From Strigomonas culicis (Eukaryota > Euglenozoa > Kinetoplastea > Trypanosomatida > Trypanosomatidae): 40,762 nucleotides of DNA. The position numbers and the translations under genes are program-made. The DNA lies in NCBI GenBank assembly GCA_000482145.1, contig AUXH01000105.1, positions 1 to 40,762 on the forward strand, in the 5' to 3' direction. Of this stretch, positions 1 to 6,881 are shown piece by piece; the first letter of the stretch is position 1; each line of letters opens with the position of its first letter. The notes below the pieces were generated by a model. It saw only the letters and a list, made by a program, of their open reading frames with translations, was not told the DNA's origin and did not search any database.

Positions 1-1
1 C

Positions 2-1657
2 GCTGGCGCGTCGCTGCGCAACTGCCACATCAATGACAACCTCGTGATCGAGAAGAAGAAGAGCGATGCGATCTTGGACGTGGTGACGCTCCTGTCGAAC
101 ACGGATATCCGCGACGTGAACGGCATTGTGCGCCATGTGCTGCACGGCGCGAAGAAGCTGCTTTCCGCGGACCGGTCGTCGCTGTTTCTGTTGGACAAGG
201 AGCGCAACGAGCTGTACAGCCGCATGGCGGACAGCGTGTCCGGCAACGAGATCCGCTTCCCATCGGGGCAGGGCATTGCCGGTACTGTGGCTGCATCCGG
301 CACCGGCGAGAACATCCCGGACGCCTACAGGGACCCGCGCTTCAACAGCTCCGTGGACAAGCAGCTGGGATACCGCACGCAGTCGATTCTGTGCGAGCCC
401 ATTATCCTTAACGGCGAGGTGCTTGCTGTCGTGCAGCTGGTCAACAAGATCAACAGTGATGGCACCATTGGCCGCTTTACGAAGAAAGACCAGAATACAT
501 TCAAAGTCTTCTCTCTGTTCGCTGGTATATCCATCAACAACTCTCATCTGCTTGAGTTTGCGGTGAACGCCGGCCGCGAGGCAATGGAGCTGAATGAGTA
601 CCGCAATAATGTAACTGTGACTAAGACAGGAAAGACGAAGTTGCTGTCAATCTCCAAAGTCGAGAGGAACGCAGTTCTTTCAATCATGTTTGATGAGAAA
701 TACGACTTTACATCCACAAAGTTCAACTTGTTCGATGTCCGTGAGTACTGCTCGTCGCCCCTCAACGCTGCTGCAGCACTCATTTACAAACTGCTGCTGA
801 GCACCGGCCTGCCTCAGAAGTTTGGGTGCCGCGATGCGACACTGCTCAACTTTATTCTGCAGTGTCGCAAAAAGTATCGTTTCGTGCCCTACCACAACTT
901 CTTCCACGTGGTGGATGTGTGCCAGACACTGCACACCTTTCTCTTCACTGGCAACGCGTGCGAGTTCCTGACGGACCTGGAGTGCTACGTGCTGCTCATC
1001 ACGGCGCTCGTGCACGACCTGGACCATATGGGTGTCAACAACAGCTTTTACGTAAAGACGGACTCCCCGCTGGGTATTTTGTCAAGTGCGAGCGGCAACA
1101 ACTCCGTGCTGGAGGTGCACCACTGCAACCTTGCGATTGAGATCCTCTCCGACCCCGACTCGGATGTCTTTGAAGGTCTGATCGGAGAGAATCTAACTTC
1201 TGCGTACCGAGGCATGATCGACTGTGTTCTCGCGACGGACATGGCGCGTCATGGTGAGCTAATGAAGGAGTTCATTGAATTGATGAGCAGCGGGTTTGTG
1301 AAGGAACAGGAGCTGCACCGCCGCAAGGTGATGGAGGCGCTCATCAAGGCCGGCGACGTGTCGAACGTCACGAAGCCGTTCGACATCTCTCGGCTGTGGG
1401 CGCAGTCCGTGACGGAGGAGTTCTATCGCCAGGGCGACATGGAGAAGGAGAAGGGCATCGAGGTGCTGCCCATGTTCGACCGCAGCAAGAATACGGAGCT
1501 GGCGAGGGGGCAAATCGGCTTCATCGATTTCGTTGCGGGCAAGTTCTTTGCTGATATAGTTAAATACCTCTTTCACGGTATGCAGTGGTGTGTGGACAAC
1601 ACGACGAGCAACCGAGCTCAGTGGCAAGCGTTGCTCGACAGTCCTCCGAGTAAGTGA
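2..1657 (+). CDS. PDEB: cAMP-specific phosphodiesterase, PDEB type (5'-truncated)
   Basis: This class I cyclic-nucleotide phosphodiesterase hydrolyses cAMP to AMP. In trypanosomatids PDEB enzymes are flagellum-associated. The frame is open from base 2, so the N-terminus, probably including the first GAF domain, lies outside the window; 551 residues remain of an expected ~930. Visible parts, numbered in this fragment: a GAF domain (about 15-185, with FPSGQGIAGTV and LAVVQLVNKI), a linker, then the PDE catalytic domain (about 240-545). Catalytic and metal-site residues are present: YHNFFH (His298, His302), HDLDH (His338, Asp339), Asp452 in AGDVSN, and the nucleotide-binding Gln in GQIGF (Gln504). 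The stop is TGA at 1655-1657. Bases of about 480-900 are clearly less GC-rich than the flanks of the same gene. PDEB genes are tandem pairs in relatives, so a second copy may lie just upstream. Family assignment is very secure; PDEB1 versus PDEB2 cannot be decided. Confidence 0.95.
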   Translation, partial: AGASLRNCHINDNLVIEKKKSDAILDVVTLLSNTDIRDVNGIVRHVLHGAKKLLSADRSSLFLLDKERNELYSRMADSVSGNEIRFPSGQGIAGTVAASGTGENIPDAYRDPRFNSSVDKQLGYRTQSILCEPIILNGEVLAVVQLVNKINSDGTIGRFTKKDQNTFKVFSLFAGISINNSHLLEFAVNAGREAMELNEYRNNVTVTKTGKTKLLSISKVERNAVLSIMFDEKYDFTSTKFNLFDVREYCSSPLNAAAALIYKLLLSTGLPQKFGCRDATLLNFILQCRKKYRFVPYHNFFHVVDVCQTLHTFLFTGNACEFLTDLECYVLLITALVHDLDHMGVNNSFYVKTDSPLGILSSASGNNSVLEVHHCNLAIEILSDPDSDVFEGLIGENLTSAYRGMIDCVLATDMARHGELMKEFIELMSSGFVKEQELHRRKVMEALIKAGDVSNVTKPFDISRLWAQSVTEEFYRQGDMEKEKGIEVLPMFDRSKNTELARGQIGFIDFVAGKFFADIVKYLFHGMQWCVDNTTSNRAQWQALLDSPPSK

Positions 1658-2126
1658 ACCCAACTGAATGGAGGAGATGTTGTTCCTTCATCGTTTTGTT
1701 TTATGGTTTGAATACGCGTACACACATAAAAGAAAAAGAGGAAGATATGGCAATTTGTCTTTGTTTTTCTCCTTACCAATTGGAAAGTGGAGAATTTATA
1801 TTTAAATGTATTTCTAGATCTGCCAAGAAAAAAAAAACAAGTACAGTGCAGACTTACACACAATCCCACAAATGTATCACACCCCTTGTTACTGTATTTA
1901 TTCTCTCAAAATGTTTGCCGAATTAAAACAACGATACATATAACGAAAAAAAGAAGCTGGTATGTTGTTTTTGTTTATGTGTATGATTCTTTGGAATGGA
2001 GACAGGGATCTGTATGTATGCGTAGCACAATCACATCTTTATGCTTTCTCCCCTATTCTTCCTCTTCTTCCTCTTTCTCCCTCTATAAGATTTACACTAC
2101 ACAAGAAACCTAAACGCCCAAGAGAA
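1658..2126 (+). promoter_or_regulatory. Intergenic region with trans-splice signal for SNU13
   Basis: This AT-rich gap holds the phosphodiesterase 3'UTR and then a polypyrimidine tract at about 2043-2084. The first AG follows at 2088-2089, giving a predicted SNU13 5'UTR of about 37 bases. Small open frames here are short and unlike proteins. The acceptor is inferred from pattern only. Confidence 0.6.
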
Positions 2127-2507
2127 ATGACTGGAGAAATCAGTGACAAGGCCTTTCCCCTCGCTGAAGACCGCCTTGCTCAGACGATCCTCGATCTCGT
2201 ACAGGAGGCAAGCAATGCAAAGGCCGTGAAGAAGGGTGCGAACGAGGCGACCAAGGCGCTGAACCGCGGTATTGCAGATCTGATCGTGCTGGCTGGTGAC
2301 ACGAACCCGATCGAGATCTTGCTGCACCTTCCGCTGCTGTGCGAGGACAAGAACGTGCCCTACGTCTTCGTCCCGTCGAAGACGGCACTGGGCCGCGCGG
2401 CACAGGTGTCGCGCAACGTGGTGGCGCTTGCCATCCTCCAGGATGACAAGAGCAACTTCTCGTCCAAGGTGCAGGCGGTGAAGCTGGAGATTGAGCGCTT
2501 GCTGTGA
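2127..2507 (+). CDS. SNU13: SNU13 / 15.5K (NHP2-like protein 1), kink-turn RNA-binding protein
   Basis: This L7Ae/L30e-family protein binds kink-turns in box C/D snoRNAs and in U4 snRNA. It nucleates snoRNP assembly (with NOP56, NOP58 and fibrillarin) and is part of the U4/U6.U5 tri-snRNP, acting in nucleolus and nucleus. The 126-residue length equals yeast Snu13. Signature segments are KKGANEATKALNRG, IEILLHLPLLCEDKNVPYVF and VPSKTALGRA, which together separate SNU13 from NHP2 and L30. The open frame extends upstream to 1962, but the ATG at 2127 is the first after the predicted splice acceptor (AG 2088-2089) and gives the family-length N-terminus. Its snoRNP partner NOP58 lies about 14 kb downstream on the same strand. 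Very secure call. Confidence 0.96.
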   Translation: MTGEISDKAFPLAEDRLAQTILDLVQEASNAKAVKKGANEATKALNRGIADLIVLAGDTNPIEILLHLPLLCEDKNVPYVFVPSKTALGRAAQVSRNVVALAILQDDKSNFSSKVQAVKLEIERLL

Positions 2508-2918
2508 TCCAGAAGAGTTAAAGGTATTTTTTTTCTCTTTTTTTTTCATTTTTGATTTCTTTTTTTTCTTTTTTGTCAGTCGAGAAAGTGACGCGACTGT
2601 TTTTTTCTTTTTGTATTTAATAATTAGCCGAAATAAATATTAAAGTTTTCAAACGAAAAATAAAGTAGTTCCAAAGCTCTTTTTTTTAAAGAGTGACAAC
2701 AACAACAACAAAAAGAACTCCACTATCGAACATTATAGCGCAATTGAAACGTACAATACAGTCGAACACGAATTCTACATGATTGCTTTTATGTGTCGTA
2801 TATTGCATGTTATCCTCCACTTTTCCCCCTACTCTTCTTTTCATCTGCTTGATGTGGTTCTTATCGTTCTTTCATATATATATATAGAGAGAGAGAGAGC
2901 CGGCATCGTTTAACAAGA
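2508..2918 (+). promoter_or_regulatory. Intergenic region: poly-T 3'UTR, TA/GA microsatellite at splice site
   Basis: The first half is T- and A-rich 3'UTR with several runs of eight or more T. A pyrimidine-rich stretch at about 2817-2872 runs into (AT)n at about 2874-2886 and then (GA)n at 2887-2899. The first AG (2886-2887) is created exactly at the junction of the two dinucleotide repeats, so repeat length changes would move the splice site. No gene is seen. Confidence 0.55.
2874..2899 (+). repeat. Compound (AT)n(GA)n repeat at a predicted splice acceptor
   Basis: About six AT units run directly into about six GA units; the junction supplies the first AG before the small membrane-protein gene. 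Confidence 0.85.
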
Positions 2919-3305
2919 ATGTCGTGTCAAGTGAAGTGTAGCGGGTTCGGCTCTGTGCGACCAGAATGCGCCCGCGACCCTTGCCTGGCGAACGAGATGT
3001 GTAAGCTCGCGGACTCTACCATCACGGACTGCGCGGAGTGGTGCTGTACGAGCCGAAGTGGGTATGTCTTTTTTATCGTTTTTTTCTTTTGCCTTGGAAC
3101 GTTCGCGCTGTGCGTCATGTACTATCTCCACCGTCTGCACCAGATTAACGTGCAGGCGGGCGCTGTCACGGAGACGGGAGACGCGATGGAGATGAAGGCT
3201 CCGCCGTCGCCGGAGGAGCTCGCTAACGCGCGTCGTCAGAAGCGGCACGTGCACGTAGACCCTGAGTTAATGAAGACACTCGGCACAGAGGTCAGTGCTA
3301 AGTAG
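2919..3305 (+). CDS. Small Cys-rich single-pass membrane protein, unknown function
   Basis: I do not recognise this 128-residue protein. Residues 1-48 carry eight cysteines (3, 7, 17, 22, 28, 38, 42, 43) and no signal peptide. Residues about 49-71 form one strongly hydrophobic helix rich in Phe, followed by a Tyr-His-Arg-His boundary. Residues 72-128 are a charged, Pro/Glu-containing tail with the basic run RRQKRHVH. The lack of a signal peptide and the positively charged residues after the helix suggest the Cys-rich part may face the lumen or exterior (N-out) with the tail in the cytosol; this is inference. The ATG at 2919 is the first after the predicted acceptor, and codon use matches neighbouring genes, which supports a real gene. 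It could be a small kinetoplastid-specific membrane subunit. Confidence 0.8.
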   Translation: MSCQVKCSGFGSVRPECARDPCLANEMCKLADSTITDCAEWCCTSRSGYVFFIVFFFCLGTFALCVMYYLHRLHQINVQAGAVTETGDAMEMKAPPSPEELANARRQKRHVHVDPELMKTLGTEVSAK

Positions 3306-3629
3306 TTTTGGATAACGCGTATCTTTGTGAGTGGAGGACGATCGCCTGTTTGTTTACTTGATTTAGATTATGTTGCGTTGCTCAATGGAGGTCACTAGTG
3401 TAAGCTGTCGCTCGCGGGCAACACTATCACGGAGCGGCACGTGCTTGTCCTTCCACTTCTGCAAGTGTTGTGCACACGGTAAAAGGAAAAATAATTAAAA
3501 AAGAGAATAGTGGTGACGAAAAAACTGCCACTGTTTCCCTCCCCTTCTATGCTTCTTTTCGGTCTTGTTCATTCAACACTAAGTAAAGCAAACACAAAAG
3601 AAAACTCATACCGTTATACTCATTACCAG
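3306..3629 (+). promoter_or_regulatory. Intergenic region with trans-splice signal for phosphomevalonate kinase
   Basis: After a mixed-composition 3'UTR there is a polypyrimidine tract at about 3527-3573 and a first AG at 3582-3583. The next in-frame ATG is 3630, predicting a 5'UTR of about 46 bases. No gene is seen. Confidence 0.55.
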
Positions 3630-4982
3630 ATGGAGGCTTCCGCGCCAGGAAAGGTTCTTATATTGGGCGGCTATTTGATTGTCCAGGCACCCAATGTGGG
3701 CATCTCGATAGGCGTGAGCGCGCGCTTTACGACTCGCGTCGTCACCAGCACGCCCTCTGCCGAGGGCACGACAGAGCTGACCGTCCTGTCGCCCCAGTTC
3801 GGCAAAACATTTGTGTTCGAGTGCCACGCCGACGAAACGGAGGTGCGCGTCACGCAAAAGGAGGGCCCGCCGTCCCCGTTCTTGTACTACGCCGCGCTGT
3901 ACGGCATCGCCGCCGCGCGTTCGGCGGGCGCCACCCTCTCGCACAACGTGTCGCTGGAGCTGCTGGCCGACAATGACTTCTACAGCCAGCGGAACTACCT
4001 GGAGTCGAAGAATATGCCGGTGAACACCGCCAATTTGCGGCAGCTGCCGAAGCACCTGCCCTTGGTGGGCGACGTGTCCAAGACGGGCTTGGGCTCCTCC
4101 GCCGCGATGACGACCAGTGTCGTGGCGTGCATTTACGCCTTCTTTGCGCGTCAGCACACGGACAAGGAGTTCATCCACCGCATTGCGCAGGTCGCGCACA
4201 GCGTCGCGCAGGGCAAGATCGGGAGCGGCTTCGATGTTTTCACGGCCGTCTACGGCACCTGCGCGTACCGCCGTTTCCCGGCGGAGAAGGTGGAGACAAT
4301 GCTGAAGGGAGTGGAGGCACCGCAGCGCGTCGCCGTGGCGCAGCTCACGGCCTGCGTTGACATGCGCGAGGCGTGGGTCGAGAACGTGCCCTTCCACCTG
4401 CCGCGCGGCATAAAGCTCGTGCTGGGCGACGTGCACCAGGGCGGCTCCAGCACGCCTGGCATGGTGGCCAAGATCATGGCGTGGCAGAAGGCTAACGCAA
4501 GCACGCCCGACAATCTCTGGAGCAAGCTGCGGGAAAACAACGAGTCGTACATCGAGGCCCTTCGCGCGCTGATCAAGCAGGCGGAAGAGCAACCGGAGGC
4601 CCACACGGCCGCCGTCGAGGCGCTGTCCGCGGTGAGGCACTTGCCGGACGCGGCGCCGCAGGACGCGGCCGCGCGTCTTGTCGTCGCGGCCGCGCAGTGC
4701 GCCGCTCTCAGCCGGACGTACCTGCGCGAGCTGGGCGTCGCTGCTGGCGTGAAGGTGGAGCCGGAGGAGCTCAGCGGGCTGCTCAACGACACGGCCGCGC
4801 TGCCGGGCGTGTTCGCCGTCGGCTGCCCGGGCGCCGGCGGCTACGACGCCGTCTTTGCGCTCGTGCTGGGAGACGCCAACTGCGACGCGGTCGAGGCGTT
4901 TTGGGAGGGCTACGCGGGGATGAACATTTGTCCCTTGACCGTACGGGAGGACCCGGGGGGCCTGTTGATCAAGGCGGAGTAG
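3630..4982 (+). CDS. PMK: Phosphomevalonate kinase (GHMP kinase, ERG8 type)
   Basis: The enzyme phosphorylates mevalonate-5-phosphate to mevalonate-5-diphosphate with ATP in the mevalonate route to isoprenoids and sterols. The protein has 450 residues. The N-terminus MEASAPGKVLILGGYLI is the typical GHMP substrate-site start of eukaryotic PMK. The glycine-serine-rich ATP loop KTGLGSSAAM is at about 151-160. The later motifs VLGDVHQGGSSTPGM (about 268-282) and PGAGGYDAVFAL near the C-terminus are diagnostic for PMK over mevalonate kinase or mevalonate diphosphate decarboxylase. An upstream in-frame extension to 3510 begins with GTG and lies before the predicted acceptor, so ATG 3630 is chosen. 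No membrane segment or obvious PTS1 is present (C-terminus LIKAE), although the pathway is partly organellar in these organisms. Very secure. Confidence 0.95.
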   Translation: MEASAPGKVLILGGYLIVQAPNVGISIGVSARFTTRVVTSTPSAEGTTELTVLSPQFGKTFVFECHADETEVRVTQKEGPPSPFLYYAALYGIAAARSAGATLSHNVSLELLADNDFYSQRNYLESKNMPVNTANLRQLPKHLPLVGDVSKTGLGSSAAMTTSVVACIYAFFARQHTDKEFIHRIAQVAHSVAQGKIGSGFDVFTAVYGTCAYRRFPAEKVETMLKGVEAPQRVAVAQLTACVDMREAWVENVPFHLPRGIKLVLGDVHQGGSSTPGMVAKIMAWQKANASTPDNLWSKLRENNESYIEALRALIKQAEEQPEAHTAAVEALSAVRHLPDAAPQDAAARLVVAAAQCAALSRTYLRELGVAAGVKVEPEELSGLLNDTAALPGVFAVGCPGAGGYDAVFALVLGDANCDAVEAFWEGYAGMNICPLTVREDPGGLLIKAE

Positions 4983-5248
4983 GCTTACTTTCTGATTCTC
5001 TTTTCCTTCCATGAGGCCATACGCGATAAGCGCGGGCAATAACCAAAGAAAGAAAAAAGACGCGAAGTGTTAATGTAACCGGCAGCACCGAAAGGGACCT
5101 TCTTTTGTTTGGCAGTGTTCCTGCTCTCCTTGCTCATGTTTAGTGCTCATTTCTTCCTCTTTTCTCTCTCCCTTTTCCTTCTTCTGTTTTTCCGGCTGGC
5201 AGAATCCATTACTCCATAAGAACACATCACCACCTTATCCTATCCGCA
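4983..5248 (+). promoter_or_regulatory. Intergenic region with strong trans-splice signal for PCNA
   Basis: A nearly uninterrupted pyrimidine tract spans about 5149-5196 and is followed by the first AG at 5201-5202, predicting a 5'UTR of about 46 bases before ATG 5249. It is one of the clearest acceptor signals in the window. Confidence 0.65.
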
Positions 5249-6118
5249 ATGCTCGAAGCGCAGGTTCAGTCGGCCAGCCTCTGGAAGCGCCTGGTGGACT
5301 GCATCAACGGTCTTGTCAATGAGGCGAACTTTGACTGCAACCCCAGCGGCCTGTCCATCCAGGCGATGGACACTAGCCACGTGGCGCTGGTGCACATGCT
5401 GCTGCGTGATGACTGCTTTGTCAAGTACCAGTGCGAGCGCAACAGCATTCTCGGGCTGAACCTTGTGTCCCTGTCGAAGATCCTGAAGGTCGTAGAGAAC
5501 ACGGACGGCCTGACGCTGCGCCACGATGAGGACTCCGATGTGGTCGTGCTGACGTCCGAGAATGGCGAGAAGAACCGCAAGGGCGAGTACCAGCTCAAGC
5601 TTCTGGAGATCGAGGCGGAGTCGATGGGCATCCCCGAGATGGACTACCGCAGCACGGTGACGCTGAGCTCGGCGGACTTTGCGAAGATCGTGCGCGACAT
5701 GTCGGTGTTCGGTGATACGGTGACCATTGCCATTAGCAAGGAGGGTGTCAAGTTCAGCTCCGCCGGTGACATTGGCCAGGGCTACACGTTTCTGCAGGCC
5801 TCCGGCGTGTCCGACCGCAGCGTCAAGTCCGAGGTGAAGCCGGAGGTGAAGGCCGAGCACGACGACGACGACGGCGAGCCCGCGGCCCGCCGGCTCAAGA
5901 CGGAGCAGCCCTCCATCGGCGTCGAGGTGTCCATGGAGGAGCCCATCACGCTGTCCTTCGCGCTCCGCTTCATGAGCATCTTCGCGAAGGGCTCGACGCT
6001 GAGCGACCGCGTCACGCTGAAGTTCGCGAAGGACAGTCCCTGCATGGTGGAGTTCGGCATAGACAACGTCGGCTACCTGCGCTACTACCTGGCGCCGAAG
6101 GTGGACGATGCGGAATAG
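5249..6118 (+). CDS. PCNA: Proliferating cell nuclear antigen with trypanosomatid insertion
   Basis: PCNA is the trimeric sliding clamp that tethers replicative polymerases and repair factors, including MutS homologues, to DNA in the nucleus. This copy has 289 residues against about 260 in animals and yeast. The N-terminal half (MLEAQVQSASLWKRLVD, MDTSHVALVHMLL), the interdomain loop (ESMGIPEMDY, about 124-133) and the C-terminal LRYYLAPKVDDAE are canonical. The extra length is a hydrophilic insertion at about 187-222 in the second domain, known from memory to be a kinetoplastid feature. It contains four psi-K-x-E motifs: VKSE (K193), VKPE (K197), VKAE (K201) and LKTE (K217), around an acidic run DDDD. 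These match the SUMO consensus. ATG 5249 gives the exact family start. Very secure. Confidence 0.98.
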   Translation: MLEAQVQSASLWKRLVDCINGLVNEANFDCNPSGLSIQAMDTSHVALVHMLLRDDCFVKYQCERNSILGLNLVSLSKILKVVENTDGLTLRHDEDSDVVVLTSENGEKNRKGEYQLKLLEIEAESMGIPEMDYRSTVTLSSADFAKIVRDMSVFGDTVTIAISKEGVKFSSAGDIGQGYTFLQASGVSDRSVKSEVKPEVKAEHDDDDGEPAARRLKTEQPSIGVEVSMEEPITLSFALRFMSIFAKGSTLSDRVTLKFAKDSPCMVEFGIDNVGYLRYYLAPKVDDAE

Positions 6119-6881
6119 AGAATAAGCAGAGCGTGGAGCAGAACAGGAAAAACGAATAGCATAAACTGACGGAATACTTCTTCGTTTGTTTGTTCTATTA
6201 TTATTTCATTATTTGTTTCTTTTTTTTTTTAATGGATTTCGTCTTTTACTCTCTCCGACTTCATAGAAAAATAGATGGAGAAACAAACATATAATACACT
6301 AATGTCGGAGGAAGTCGTTTGACGGAAAGAACTTCTTTTTTAGTTGTTGTCTGTCTTAGTTATTGCATTGACGTCCGCTTTTTTTTTTTTGGTTGTTTGT
6401 TTATCTTTTCATGTGCTTGTGCTGCCTTTCTTCACAGGGAGGACAACACGGCCATGACGAGTGCAGCAAAAAACAAAAACGTGCAAGCACGAAAAGAGAA
6501 GGATTGCAGCTAGTTAAGATGGTATGAATGCATCCGACTTATCTACCACATACAGACAGACGTATCATCTATCCATGAAAAGAACAGAGACAAACATGTG
6601 TCAGAAAAAGCACAGTTGTGACACTTTATATTTCTAATGTGTTGAGACAAGAGAATGATCTTGCAATAATTCATTTAATGTAAATGCTTGTATCCATCTC
6701 CTATCCTCACCACCTTCACCTCTCTAGATTACCAGCTAGTCTGACCGACATCAGAGTGAGACGAGCGCACAACACATCAAAAAAAAAAAACTTGAGCATA
6801 ACAGCACCACCATCAAAGAAAAATACACTCGTACAAAAAAAAAAAACGTTTCGAAGTTCCCTCTTTCACGCCGCCAAGAAA
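6119..6881 (+). promoter_or_regulatory. Long intergenic region: PCNA 3'UTR, possible extra splice site, A-tract 5'UTR of GlnRS
   Basis: This 763-base AT-rich gap contains T runs near 6220 and 6379. A pyrimidine-rich stretch (about 6378-6433) is followed by AG at 6436-6437 and ATG 6454 opening a 19-codon frame to 6513, a possible minor mRNA but unsupported. The likely GlnRS acceptor is AG 6726-6727 after a pyrimidine-rich stretch at about 6693-6725. The resulting 5'UTR of about 154 bases contains two A runs (near 6780-6790 and 6836-6846). Confidence 0.5.

Noticed and set aside
1654..2113. Several 60-110-codon frames in the first intergenic gap
   Set aside because: AT-rich, Lys/Phe/Ser-rich translations with no domain, located in the 3'UTR and pyrimidine tract.
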